Shown in pieces: positions 25,556-34,064 of a stretch of DNA of 64,000 nt (position 1 is the stretch's first letter; each line of letters starts with the position of its first letter). A program made the translations under genes and the position numbers. This DNA comes from Frankiales bacterium (lineage in GTDB: Bacteria; Actinomycetota; Actinomycetes; S36-B12; CAIYMF01), in the NCBI GenBank assembly GCA_016125335.1, contig WGLY01000003.1:124001-188000 (forward strand). The letters run 5' to 3'. A model generated the notes under the pieces. The model saw only the letters and a list, made by a program, of their open reading frames with translations, had not been told where the DNA came from and made no database searches.

Positions 25556-27112
25556 TCAGCCGACCGGGACGGAGGCCACCTCGTCGTCCTCGTTCACCGC
25601 GTCGCGCCCGACGGTGAACATCACGAAGGCCACGATCGCGGCGGTGACGAGGAAGCCCGAGCCCACGAGGAAGGCCCGCGAGTAGCCCGCCGTGAGCGCG
25701 GGGTTGATGCCGGCGGCACCGATCCCGTTGGCTGCGATGTAGGCCGTCGTGGCCGCGACCGCCACGGTGTTGAGCAGGCCGGTGCCGACCGCGCCGCCGA
25801 TCTGCTGGCTCGTGTTGAGCATGGCCGACCCGATACCGGCGTCGGCGCGGTCGATGCCGTGCAGCGCCGCGGTGGAGACCGGGATGAAGATGAAGGCCAT
25901 CCCGAGGCTCATCACCAGCATGGGCGGCAGCACGTGGGCGAAGTACGACGAGTCGTACTCCAGGCGCGAGAGCCAGAACAGGCCGGCCGCGGCGGCGAGC
26001 AGCCCGGGGACGATGAGCGGCTTGGGCCCCACCCGCGGCAGCAGCTGCGAGGCGATCCCGGCGCCGATGATGATGCCGACGCTGAAGGGCAGGAACGCGA
26101 AGCCCGCCGTCACCGGCGAGTAGCCGAGCACCACCTGGAGGTAGAGCCCGAGGAAGAGGAACATCGCGAACATCCCGATGCCGACGATGAGCGACACGAG
26201 GTAGGCCGCCCCGCGGTTGCGGTCGAGCAGCACGCGCATGGGGAGCAGCGGGTTGGCCACCCGGTTCTCGATCACGAAGAAGGCGACGAGGAGCACGGCC
26301 GCGAGGCCGAACCAGACCAGCGTGGCCGGCTCGGTCCAGTGCGAGGACTCCTGGAACGAGTGCGGTGCGGCCTTGGTGAACCCGTAGACCAGCGAGACGA
26401 GGCCCACCGAGACGGTGATGGCGCCCAGCACGTCGTAGGAGCCGCTGCCGCCGGCCCGGCTCTCGCGCACGAACGGGACGGCCAGGGCGACGGCGAGGAT
26501 CGCGATCGGCACGTTGACCAGCAGGCACCAGCGCCACGAGAGGTACTCGGTGAGGACGCCGCCGAGCAGCAGGCCGATGGCGGCGCCGCCGCCGGAGATC
26601 GCGCCGTAGACGCCGAAGGCCCGGGCGCGCTCCTTGGGCACGTGGAAGGTGACGGTGATCAGCGAGAGCGCCGCGGGCGCGAGGAGCGCCGCGAACGCGC
26701 CCTGCAGGCCGCGGGCCGCGAACAGCGCCACGGCCGTCGGGGCGGCGCCGCCGATCGCCGAGGCGGTCGCGAAGCCGATCAGCCCGATGATGAACGCGCG
26801 CTTGCGGCCGATGAAGTCGGCGATGCGCCCGCCGAGCAGCAGGAGGCCGCCGAAGGCCAGGGCGTAGCCGGTGACCACCCACTGCTGGTCGGCGTCGGCG
26901 ATGCCGAGGTCGGCCTTGGCGCGGGGCAGGGCCAGGTTCACGATCGAGGCGTCCAGGATGATCATCAGCTGGGCCATGGCGATCACGAACAGCGCGCGCC
27001 AGCGCTGCGGGTCGAGCGGCACTCCGGCCTCGGACAGCTCCCAGCCGGCGTGGTCGTCCACGACCTCGGGTGCGTCGGTGCGGGTGTCGGGGGTCTCGGG
27101 CGTGGGGGGCAT
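25556..27112 (-). CDS. DHA2 family MFS drug exporter (14 TM, EmrB/QacA type)
   Basis: This 518-residue protein has 14 predicted membrane helices. The first carries FVIAMAQLMIILDASIVNLALP, the DHA2 antiporter motif with the membrane Asp, followed by motif A in GGRIADFIGRKRAF and motif C in GAISGGGAAIGLLLGGVL. These features mark proton-driven multidrug exporters. The ATG at 27112 has GGAGA seven bases before it; a Met four codons upstream (27124) lacks such a site. No TetR or MarR regulator gene is adjacent. Confidence 0.93.
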   Translation of the reverse strand: MPPTPETPDTRTDAPEVVDDHAGWELSEAGVPLDPQRWRALFVIAMAQLMIILDASIVNLALPRAKADLGIADADQQWVVTGYALAFGGLLLLGGRIADFIGRKRAFIIGLIGFATASAIGGAAPTAVALFAARGLQGAFAALLAPAALSLITVTFHVPKERARAFGVYGAISGGGAAIGLLLGGVLTEYLSWRWCLLVNVPIAILAVALAVPFVRESRAGGSGSYDVLGAITVSVGLVSLVYGFTKAAPHSFQESSHWTEPATLVWFGLAAVLLVAFFVIENRVANPLLPMRVLLDRNRGAAYLVSLIVGIGMFAMFLFLGLYLQVVLGYSPVTAGFAFLPFSVGIIIGAGIASQLLPRVGPKPLIVPGLLAAAAGLFWLSRLEYDSSYFAHVLPPMLVMSLGMAFIFIPVSTAALHGIDRADAGIGSAMLNTSQQIGGAVGTGLLNTVAVAATTAYIAANGIGAAGINPALTAGYSRAFLVGSGFLVTAAIVAFVMFTVGRDAVNEDDEVASVPVG

Positions 27113-27215
27113 GCGTGTCTCCATCGCGTCGGCGTCGGACGGGGGGCGCGGGGGTCTGCGCCGGGGGGTCGGCCCACGACCGTGCGAGGACGCTCGTGCG
27201 GGGGCTGGGCTGATG

Positions 27216-27272
27216 TGGTGCCGGGCTGCTGTCGTGCGGGGCTGCTGTGGTGCGGGACTGCTGCGGTGCGGG
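27216..27272. repeat. 16-base tandem repeat, about 3.6 copies
   Basis: Units TGGTGCCGGGCTGCTG, TCGTGCGGGGCTGCTG and TGGTGCGGGACTGCTG sit head to tail, then a partial CGGTGCGGG. A degenerate further copy may lie just upstream. Copies differ at two to three positions. Confidence 0.8.
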
Positions 27273-27489
27273 CGCGGCCGGGGCAGGTGCCCGCGACCGG
27301 CGTCCGCCAGTGTGCCGGGGACAACCGACAGTGCTCGACCGCGTATTCCGCGGCCCGGCGCCCGGGTCTCGCCCGGGTGAACGAGCGGTGAACGGCCGGG
27401 GCCTGCACGGAGGGGCGCCGCCGGCGCGGCTGCCCGACGGGCCGGCGGCGCCCCGCCGGGAGCGCGGGCGTGGCCGGTCGCCGGGCCGC

Positions 27490-27495
27490 TACGGT
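27490..27495 (+). promoter_or_regulatory. -10 box (TACGGT) of the HipA-like operon
   Basis: TACGGT ends seven bases before ATG 27503. Confidence 0.5.
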
Positions 27496-27502
27496 TCGGC
27501 GC

Positions 27503-28285
27503 ATGGCGAGCGGGCTGCGGGAGGTGCGCGCGACGCGCTACGTCCTGCCGCTGCGCGAGGGCGGGTCGCTGCCGGGCATCGTCGAGGCCGACGACCTCGG
27601 CACCTACGTGCTCAAGTTCCGCGGCGCGGGCCAGGGCCGCAAGGCCCTCGTGGCCGAGGTGGTGGTGGGGGAGCTCGGCCGCCGGCTGGGCCTGCCGGTG
27701 CCCGAGCTGGTGCTGGTCGACCTCGACCCGGCGCTCGCGAGCGCCGAGCCCGACGAGGAGGTTCAGGACCTCCTCCGTGCGAGCCCCGGGCTCAACCTCG
27801 GGATGGACTTCCTGCCCGGCTCCGTGGGCATCGAGCGGCCCGAGGGCGTCGACCCGGAGCTGGCCGCGCAGGTCGTGTGGTTCGACGCGCTGGTGCTCAA
27901 CGTCGACCGGTCGTGGCGCAACCCGAACCTGCTGCGCTGGCACGGCCGTCCCTGGCTCATCGACCACGGCGCCGCACTGTACTTCCACCACGACTGGGCG
28001 CACCGGGCCACCGCGGCGGCCAAGGCCTACCCCCACCCGGGCGACCACGTGCTGCTGCCCGTCGCGTCGTCGCTCCCCGAGGCGGCCGAGCGGCTCGGGC
28101 CGCGCGTGGCGCCCGAGCTCGACGAGGTGCTCGCCCTCGTGCCGGACCTCTGGCTCGAGGACGAGCCCGGGTTCGGCTCGGCCGACGACGTGCGCGCGGC
28201 CTACGCCGAGGTGCTCGCGGCCCGGGCGGCGGCGCCCGAGGCCTGGCTCGACGCCGTGGAGGTGGCCCGTGCCGCACGCGTATGA
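27503..28285 (+). CDS. HipA-like kinase family protein
   Basis: This 260-residue protein belongs to the HipA_2-type kinase family. It has TYVLKFRGAGQGRKALVAE (nucleotide-binding Lys region), VVWFDALVLNVDRSWRNPNLL (catalytic D-x-x-x-x-N) and PWLIDHGAALYF (the DFG-like Asp). HipA proper is a Ser/Thr kinase toxin of about 440 residues, so this is the short, single-domain relative and not the persister toxin. It overlaps the DUF3037 gene by 17 bases, the usual partner of this family. TACGGT seven bases before ATG 27503 marks the start. Confidence 0.85.
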   Translation: MASGLREVRATRYVLPLREGGSLPGIVEADDLGTYVLKFRGAGQGRKALVAEVVVGELGRRLGLPVPELVLVDLDPALASAEPDEEVQDLLRASPGLNLGMDFLPGSVGIERPEGVDPELAAQVVWFDALVLNVDRSWRNPNLLRWHGRPWLIDHGAALYFHHDWAHRATAAAKAYPHPGDHVLLPVASSLPEAAERLGPRVAPELDEVLALVPDLWLEDEPGFGSADDVRAAYAEVLAARAAAPEAWLDAVEVARAARV

Positions 28286-28694
28286 GTGGGCCGTGCTGCG
28301 CCTCGTACCGCGGGTGGAGCGCTGCGAGTCGGTGAACGTCGGCGTCGTCGTCTACTGCCGGGCGCTGGACTTCCTCGCCGCCTCGGTCTCCGACGACCTC
28401 TCCCGGGCCCTGGCGCTCGACCCCGACCTCGACGTGGCCGCCGTGCGCATGGGCCTCGAGAGCGTGCTCGCGGTGTGCGCCGGGTCGCCCGAGGCCGGCG
28501 AGAACGGGCGGCGCTCGCCCGGGGAGCGGTTCCGCTGGCTCGTCGCGCCGCGCAGCACCGTCGTGCAGCCCTCCCCGGTGCACACCGGCCTCACGGACGA
28601 CCCCGCGGCCGAGCTCGCCGACCTCGCCGCGCGCATGGTGGCCTGGCCGCCGGCCCGCTCCGGCCGACCCGTGCCCGAGGAGCGTGAGTCATGA
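28269..28694 (+). CDS. DUF3037 family protein
   Basis: This 141-residue protein begins HAYEWAVLRLVPRVERCESVNVGVVVYC, the recognisable start of DUF3037, and ends in a Pro/Arg-rich tail. The family is typically encoded right after a HipA-like kinase, as here, where the GTG start lies within the kinase gene. The biochemical role is unknown, and a functional pair is inferred from the overlap. Its stop overlaps the ATG of the CLC gene by four bases. Confidence 0.85.
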   Translation: MPHAYEWAVLRLVPRVERCESVNVGVVVYCRALDFLAASVSDDLSRALALDPDLDVAAVRMGLESVLAVCAGSPEAGENGRRSPGERFRWLVAPRSTVVQPSPVHTGLTDDPAAELADLAARMVAWPPARSGRPVPEERES

Positions 28695-30007
28695 CCCAGA
28701 CCCCGGCCGAGGCCGCGGCGCCCTCCCTGGGTGGTCCGGCGTTCCTGCGCCTGGTGATGATCGGTGCCGTCGTCGGCGTCCCCGCGGCCCTCGTCGCGGT
28801 CGGGTTCCTGGCCGTGGTGCACGTGCTCGAGCACCTGCTCTGGACGTCGTGGCCGCAGGCCCTGGGTCTCAGCGCGCCCCCGGCGTGGATGGTGGTCGGC
28901 CTCCCGGTGGCCGGGGCGCTGATGGTGTGGGCGGCTCGGACGCTGCTGCCCGGCGACGGCGGCCACGAGCCGCTCGACGGCATCAGCGTGAAGCCGACCC
29001 CGGTCTCCTACGCCCCCAGCGTGATCCTCGCCGCCGTCGCATCCCTGGCCTTCGGCGCCGTCCTCGGCCCGGAGGCCCCGCTCATCGCGCTGGGCTCCGT
29101 CGTCGGCATGCTCGCCGTGCGCTGGTGGAAGGTCTCCGCCCCGGGCGACCAGGTGATCTCGACCGCGGGGGTCTTCTCGGCCGTGTCCGCCCTGTTCGGC
29201 GGACCCGTGGTGGCCGGTGTGCTCCTGCTCGAGGCGGGCGTGGCGCTCGGCGCGTCGGTGATCCCCGTGATGCTCCCCGGACTGGTGTCGGCGGCCGTGG
29301 GCTACGTGCTCATCACCGGCATCGGCGACTGGGGCGGCGTGCCCACCGGCAGCCTCACGGTGCCCGACCTCGCGCCCTACCCGACCACCCGCATCGCCGA
29401 CCTGTTCCTCGCCGTCGTGATCGGCCTCGTGGTGTCGATCCTGGTGCAGGTGGTGCGCCGGCTCGGGCACGTCGTGCGGTCCTCGCGCGGGCGCTTCGGC
29501 GCCGGCCCGGTGCTGCTGGCCGGCGGGCTGGCCGTGGGGCTGCTCGCCCTCGCGACGCAGGGGCTCGGGGGCGACAGCCAGAACGTGCTGTTCAGCGGCC
29601 AGTTCTCGCTACCGGCCCTGGTCGACGGGTCCTCCAGCCAGTGGGTGCTGCTGGTCACCGTCCTGGCCAAGCTGCTCGGCTACGCGATCTGCCTCGGCGC
29701 CGGGTTCCGCGGCGGCCCGGTGTTCCCCGCGATCTTCATCGGGGTGGGCACCGCCGTGCTCATCGGCACCCCGTTCGGCATGTCCACCACTGCGGCGCTG
29801 GCGATCGGCACCGCCTGCGGCATGGCCGCGTTCACGCGGCTGATCTTCGCCTCGCTCGTGTTCGCGATCCTCATCTCGGGAGCCGCGGCTCTCGCGGCGC
29901 AGCCGGCCGCGGTCCTCGCGGCCGCCACCGCCTGGGTGGTGGGCAAGGTGATCGACCAGCGCGGCGCCACGGCCCCGACGGCGCCCCCGCCCCGGGCCGC
30001 CACCTGA
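28691..30007 (+). CDS. CLC family chloride channel/antiporter
   Basis: This 438-residue membrane protein has the CLC selectivity segments: GAVLGPEAPLIALGS (GxEGP, gating Glu), an ALFGGPVVAGVLLLEA segment after it, and GAGFRGGPVFPAIFIGVG (GxFxP). About 10-12 helices are expected. The GPEAP version is typical of a divergent bacterial CLC group. The ATG overlaps the DUF3037 stop (ATGA), so kinase, DUF3037 protein and channel are probably one operon. Regulation of the channel by the kinase is inference. Confidence 0.92.
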   Translation: MTQTPAEAAAPSLGGPAFLRLVMIGAVVGVPAALVAVGFLAVVHVLEHLLWTSWPQALGLSAPPAWMVVGLPVAGALMVWAARTLLPGDGGHEPLDGISVKPTPVSYAPSVILAAVASLAFGAVLGPEAPLIALGSVVGMLAVRWWKVSAPGDQVISTAGVFSAVSALFGGPVVAGVLLLEAGVALGASVIPVMLPGLVSAAVGYVLITGIGDWGGVPTGSLTVPDLAPYPTTRIADLFLAVVIGLVVSILVQVVRRLGHVVRSSRGRFGAGPVLLAGGLAVGLLALATQGLGGDSQNVLFSGQFSLPALVDGSSSQWVLLVTVLAKLLGYAICLGAGFRGGPVFPAIFIGVGTAVLIGTPFGMSTTAALAIGTACGMAAFTRLIFASLVFAILISGAAALAAQPAAVLAAATAWVVGKVIDQRGATAPTAPPPRAAT

Positions 30008-30039
30008 CTCCCTGCGCAGCCTGCGGCCCGGGCCGGCGC

Positions 30040-30045
30040 TAGCCT
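30040..30045 (+). promoter_or_regulatory. -10 box (TAGCCT) of the 66-residue gene
   Basis: TAGCCT ends seven bases before ATG 30053. Confidence 0.45.
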
Positions 30046-30052
30046 TCTCGCC

Positions 30053-30253
30053 ATGACCGGACCCCACGCCGACCACGACGCCCACACCTCGCACTCGGTG
30101 ACGGCCACGGTCGTCGCGCTGCTGATCGTGGCCCTCTTCTCGGCGGTCTTCGCCGCGATGGCCCAGGTGTCCTTCGGCGTCCACATCGCGGCGATCTTCG
30201 TGATCCTGGCGTTCTTCTCGCTGATGTGGATCTGGGTGCTCGACTCCGACTGA
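30053..30253 (+). CDS. Small two-helix membrane protein
   Basis: This 66-residue protein has a His/Asp-rich N-terminus (GPHADHDAHTSHS) and two predicted membrane helices (about 18-38 and 42-62). It ends in an acidic DSD. The His-rich start could bind metal, which would fit the adjacent copper-related CopD-CtaG gene, but this is inference. Leaderless -10 spacing supports it as a real gene. I do not recognise the family. Confidence 0.7.
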   Translation: MTGPHADHDAHTSHSVTATVVALLIVALFSAVFAAMAQVSFGVHIAAIFVILAFFSLMWIWVLDSD

Positions 30254-30275
30254 CCGGGCCGGGCCGCTCGCCGGC

Positions 30276-32330
30276 TCAGGGCTGCGGACCGCGGCGGTCG
30301 AGCGAGGCGAGGTAGGCGTTGTAGTCGGCGAGCTCGTCCGTGCCCTTGCCGGTCGACGCCGCGCGCTCCTGGGCGCGGTCGGTACGGCGCGCCTCCCGCT
30401 CGTCGGCGCGCATCCACTGAAGGAACAGCGCGATGAGCACGATGACCATGGGCACCTCGCCGGTGGCCCAGCCGATGGCCGCCCCGAGGTGCTGGTCGGC
30501 GAGCAGGTCGGTCGCGTACGGGCGCTGGAGCGATGCGTAGTAGTCCGGCGCGATCACCGTCGAGGACATCATGAGCGCGACCTCGAAGAACGAGTGCAGC
30601 GGCATGACGACGAGCAGGATCCCCAGCCGCACCAGGTAGGGCGGACGCCGCGGCCCCGGGTCGATGCCCACGAGCACCCAGAAGAACAGCGAGCCGGACA
30701 GCAGGAAGTGCACGTTCATCGCCGTGTGGCCCCAGTGGCTGCTCATCAGCAGCGGGAACAGCGCGGTGAAGTACAGGACGTAGAACCCGCCCACGAACAG
30801 CGCGGAGGCGACGAGCGGGCGGGAGAGGAATCCGACCACGCGTGAGTGCACGGCCGCGTTGAGCCACTCGCGCGGGCCCACCTCGTCGGGCCGACGGGGC
30901 AGCGTCCGCAGGGCCAGCGTGATGGGGGCGCCCATGACGAAGAAGATCGGCACCACCATGCTCAGGAGCATGTGCTGCACCATGTGCGCGCTGAACATGC
31001 TCTCGCTGTAGGTCGCCAGGCCGGTGCAGGTGGAGAGCACCAGCAGGACGACGCCGACGTACCACGCCGCCGTGCGACCCCACGGCCAGCGGTCGCCCGA
31101 GCGGTGCATCGTGCGCAGACCCGCGGCGTAGAGCGCGGCGAGCAGCAGGGCCATCGCCACCCACAGGCCGTCGAAGCGCGCCGACCCCCACAGCATCCCG
31201 GAGACGTCCGGCGCGGGTGGGAGGTCGTAGCCGAGCACCAGCCGTGCCCCGGTGATCTGGTCGAGCGGCAGCGAGTCGTCGTAGGGCGGCGGCGTCCGGG
31301 ACAGGGCCACGGCCACGCCGACCGTCGCGGCCATCACGAGCACCTCGACCGCGGCCACCCGGGCGAACAGCACGCGGCCACCGTCGTCCCCGAGGCGGGG
31401 GATCGTCCGCCGGCGGTGCCAGAGCCCGAAGCCCGAGATGACGCCGAGCAGCGCCACCTTGAGCAGCACGATCCGCCCGTAGGACGTCGCCAGCAGGTCG
31501 CCGGGGCCGGAGAGCCGGATCCACGCGCTGGCCACGCCGCTGGCGCCGACCGCCACCGCGCACCAGAGCGCGAGGACGCTGAAGCGCGGGACGGCGGCCG
31601 GCAGTGGGCGCCGGTCGCGGGTCGCGAGCAGCACCAGGGCGGCGATGCCGCCGCACCAGACGCTCAGCGACACCACGTGCACGATGAGGCTGGAGACCGC
31701 GATGGTGTGGTCGGACGAGGCCCCCGAGTGGCTGGTGAGGGCCGGCGGCACGACGCCGAGCAGGGCCAGCAGCGTCGCGACGAGGGCACCCGTGGTGGTG
31801 CGGACCGCGGAGGCGGCCACGGCGACGACGAGGGCGAGCAGCACCTGCGCGAGCAGGGACCTGCCGACGTCGATGTCGGTCGCGAAGCTCCACAGCTGGG
31901 CGGGGTCGAGCACCTGCGAGAGCGGCGCCGCGACGATGTCGGACAGCGAGAGCACGATCTCGACCGCCGCCAGCACCGCCCACGCCAGCGCCGTCCAGCG
32001 CGCGGCGCGGGTCCAGCGCAGGCGCTCGCCGCGCAGCTCCCCGGCGCGGGCGGGCACGAGCACCGCTCCGGCCAGGAGCAGGCCCACGGTGAGGATGCCG
32101 GCGAGGTCCACCAGGGTGCGCACGGGCGGCAGGGCCCACAGGGTGAGCAGCCCCGGGTCCGGCAGGCCGGCCGGTGCGGGCGCGGGCCGGCCGTCGCCCG
32201 ACCACAGCACGACGGCGGTGGCCAGCACGCCGACGACGGCCCAGCCGGCCAGCAGGCGCGAGGCGCGCGGCACCCGCGCGGGCGCGGGCCGGTCCGGCGA
32301 GGAGGGGCGCGCGGTGGTGGGGGCCGTCAT
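30276..32330 (-). CDS. CopD-CtaG fusion: copper transport/cytochrome c oxidase assembly protein
   Basis: This 684-residue membrane protein joins a CopD domain (about 100-345, with SLIVHVVSLSVWCGGIAALV) to a caa3-type oxidase assembly CtaG domain (about 370-640, with SAHMVQHMLLSMVVP, HWGHTAMNVHFLLSGSLFFWV and PLHSFFEVALMMSS). Conserved His and Met residues in these helices are likely copper ligands. The fusion is common in actinobacteria and is thought to supply copper to cytochrome c oxidase. The C-terminal 45 residues are charged and cytoplasmic. Confidence 0.92.
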   Translation of the reverse strand: MTAPTTARPSSPDRPAPARVPRASRLLAGWAVVGVLATAVVLWSGDGRPAPAPAGLPDPGLLTLWALPPVRTLVDLAGILTVGLLLAGAVLVPARAGELRGERLRWTRAARWTALAWAVLAAVEIVLSLSDIVAAPLSQVLDPAQLWSFATDIDVGRSLLAQVLLALVVAVAASAVRTTTGALVATLLALLGVVPPALTSHSGASSDHTIAVSSLIVHVVSLSVWCGGIAALVLLATRDRRPLPAAVPRFSVLALWCAVAVGASGVASAWIRLSGPGDLLATSYGRIVLLKVALLGVISGFGLWHRRRTIPRLGDDGGRVLFARVAAVEVLVMAATVGVAVALSRTPPPYDDSLPLDQITGARLVLGYDLPPAPDVSGMLWGSARFDGLWVAMALLLAALYAAGLRTMHRSGDRWPWGRTAAWYVGVVLLVLSTCTGLATYSESMFSAHMVQHMLLSMVVPIFFVMGAPITLALRTLPRRPDEVGPREWLNAAVHSRVVGFLSRPLVASALFVGGFYVLYFTALFPLLMSSHWGHTAMNVHFLLSGSLFFWVLVGIDPGPRRPPYLVRLGILLVVMPLHSFFEVALMMSSTVIAPDYYASLQRPYATDLLADQHLGAAIGWATGEVPMVIVLIALFLQWMRADEREARRTDRAQERAASTGKGTDELADYNAYLASLDRRGPQP

Positions 32331-32465
32331 CGCGCGGCCAGGGCCCGACGCGGGCGTCCGTCCGACCCCGCCCCGGTCCGGGGCCGGGGCAGCGCTCGGG
32401 CGTCCAGGGGCACCCGCTCATGGTAGGTGGCGGTGCCGCGCGGGCCGACCGGGAGCGCGACGGCC

Positions 32466-32494
32466 TTGACGCGAGACACTCTGTCAGTTGGAGT
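32466..32494 (+). promoter_or_regulatory. Possible promoter/operator of the phosphotransferase gene
   Basis: TTGACG (32466-32471) is 17 bases from TGGAGT, a weak -10. Between them lies GACACTCTGTC, a GACA/TGTC inverted repeat that could bind a regulator. Confidence 0.3.
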
Positions 32495-32542
32495 AGGACG
32501 GCCGCTCGCACCGCCGTCCCCCACCCCTCGGGAGCGCCCACG

Positions 32543-33586
32543 ATGACCTCGACCACGCTCCCGGGGCGGGCCCTCGACCTGCGCGCCCTCAACGCCCACC
32601 TCGCCGAGTCGGCCCCGGAGCACCCTCCCGTGCACGCCGCGGTCCAGCTCAAGGGCGGCCAGTCGAACCCGACGTACCGCATCGAGACCGAGGCGGGGCC
32701 CCGCGTGCTGCGGATGCGGCCGGTCGGGATCGGGCCGTGGGCGCACGCGGTCGACCGCGAGTTCCGGGTGATGGGAGCCCTCGCCGGCACTCCCGTCCCG
32801 GTGCCGCAGGTCTTCCACTACTGCGCCGACGAGTCCGTGATCGGCGGGTCGTTCTACACGATGGAGTTCGTCGAGGGCCGCATCATCGACAGCGGCCGGC
32901 TCCCGGGGCTGACGCCCGAGGAGCGCCGGGCGGTCTACCTGGACTTCGTCGACGTCGCGGCGGCGCTGCACAACGTCGACTGGGAGCCGCTCGGGCTGGA
33001 GGGCTTCGGCAAGCCGCACACCTACGTGCAACGGCAGATCGCGCTCCAGGCGCGGATGTACGACGCCGTCTCCGACGGTTCCTTCCCGGACATGGGCTGG
33101 CTCGTGGAGCACCTCCCGGCGCTGGCGCCCGAGCAGGACTCCACCCGGGTGGTGCACGGCGACCTGCGGATCGGCAACCTCGTGCTGCATCCCACGGAGC
33201 CGCGCGTGGTCGCGCTGCTCGACTGGGAGATGTCCACCCTGGGCGACCCGCTGGCGGACGCGGCGCTGCTGACCATCAGCTACCACCTCACCGAGAACCC
33301 GCAGGGGTGCTTCGACGCCGCCGAGGGCGCCCGGCTGGGCATCCCGTCCGAGGAGGAGCTCGTCGCCCGCTACCTCGAGGCGACGGGGCGCACCGAGTTC
33401 CCCGACTACACGTTCATGATGGCGTTCAACCTGTTCCGCTACGCCTCGGCGCAGTACGGCATCTACCACCGCGGCACCCGCGGCCTCGCCGTCTCCGACG
33501 AGCACGCCGACTACCTGCAGACGCCCGGCCCGCTCTCCCGGCGCGCCCGCGAGATGGCCGAGTCCCTCGGGAGCGGCCGGGCCTGA
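32543..33586 (+). CDS. ACAD10-like phosphotransferase (APH family)
   Basis: This 347-residue protein is an aminoglycoside-phosphotransferase-fold kinase of the ACAD10/11 N-domain type. It has LKGGQSNPTYRI (nucleotide loop), VVHGDLRIGNLVLH (catalytic HGD-N) and ALLDWEMSTLGDP (metal Asp). Relatives act with acyl-CoA dehydrogenases, phosphorylating 4-hydroxyacyl-CoA intermediates in lipid breakdown. No acyl-CoA dehydrogenase lies next to it here, so that role is inferred only from family. It has GGGAG eight bases before the ATG. The promoter lies in the 212-base gap shared with the divergent CopD-CtaG gene. Confidence 0.88.
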   Translation: MTSTTLPGRALDLRALNAHLAESAPEHPPVHAAVQLKGGQSNPTYRIETEAGPRVLRMRPVGIGPWAHAVDREFRVMGALAGTPVPVPQVFHYCADESVIGGSFYTMEFVEGRIIDSGRLPGLTPEERRAVYLDFVDVAAALHNVDWEPLGLEGFGKPHTYVQRQIALQARMYDAVSDGSFPDMGWLVEHLPALAPEQDSTRVVHGDLRIGNLVLHPTEPRVVALLDWEMSTLGDPLADAALLTISYHLTENPQGCFDAAEGARLGIPSEEELVARYLEATGRTEFPDYTFMMAFNLFRYASAQYGIYHRGTRGLAVSDEHADYLQTPGPLSRRAREMAESLGSGRA

Positions 33587-33653
33587 CGGCTCCGGTCGCG
33601 CGATCCCGCCCGCGCCGGTGCCTCTGGCAGGGTGGGCCCGGGAGGCGATGGGG

Positions 33654-34064
33654 ATGTCCGACGGCACGGGCGACGACCGGTCCGGCCCCGGTCCGCGGGG
33701 CGCGGAGCCCGGCAGCCTCGACCTCGACCGGCTCGCCGCGCTCGAGGAGGAGACCGGCGACCGGGACCTGGTGGCCGACGTCGTGCGCACGTTCGTCGAC
33801 GAGGCCCCGGCGCGACTGGACCTCATCGCCTCGGCGGTCCGGTCCGGCGACGCCGAGGCCGTGGCGTCGACGGCGCACGCGCTCGGCTCGCCCGCCGCGA
33901 TGCTCGGGGCCGTCGAGGTCCGCGCGCTCACCCGCGCGCTCCAGCAGGCCGCGGCGGAGGGCCGCGCCCAGGACTACGCGCGTCTGCAGGGGGAGATCGA
34001 GCGGGCCACCGCGACCGTGGTCGCGCTCATGCGCCGCTACGTCGACGCCGCGACCGGCGGCTGA
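33654..34064 (+). CDS. Hpt domain protein
   Basis: This 136-residue protein has a disordered first 35 residues and then a histidine phosphotransfer bundle. The phospho-accepting histidine is in STAHALGSPAAMLGA (Hpt consensus H-x-L-K/G-x3-x4-G). ATG 33654 is chosen because GGAGG lies eight bases upstream; ATG 33648 is too close to it. It faces a hybrid-kinase gene and overlaps it tail-to-tail by 28 bases, so it is probably the phosphotransfer step between their receiver domains. Confidence 0.85.
   Translation: MSDGTGDDRSGPGPRGAEPGSLDLDRLAALEEETGDRDLVADVVRTFVDEAPARLDLIASAVRSGDAEAVASTAHALGSPAAMLGAVEVRALTRALQQAAAEGRAQDYARLQGEIERATATVVALMRRYVDAATGG

Larger units (their letters stand above)
27113..27502. 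other. Intergenic region between MFS and HipA-like genes
   Basis: These 390 bases separate divergent genes. They hold the 16-base tandem repeat (27216-27272), several G-runs and, at the right end, the TACGGT box of the HipA-like gene. I see no RNA gene or credible small ORF. Confidence 0.5.

Noticed and set aside
27503-28285. HipA persister toxin with HipB antitoxin
   Set aside because: The protein is a short HipA_2-type kinase and there is no HipB-like HTH gene; its partner is DUF3037.
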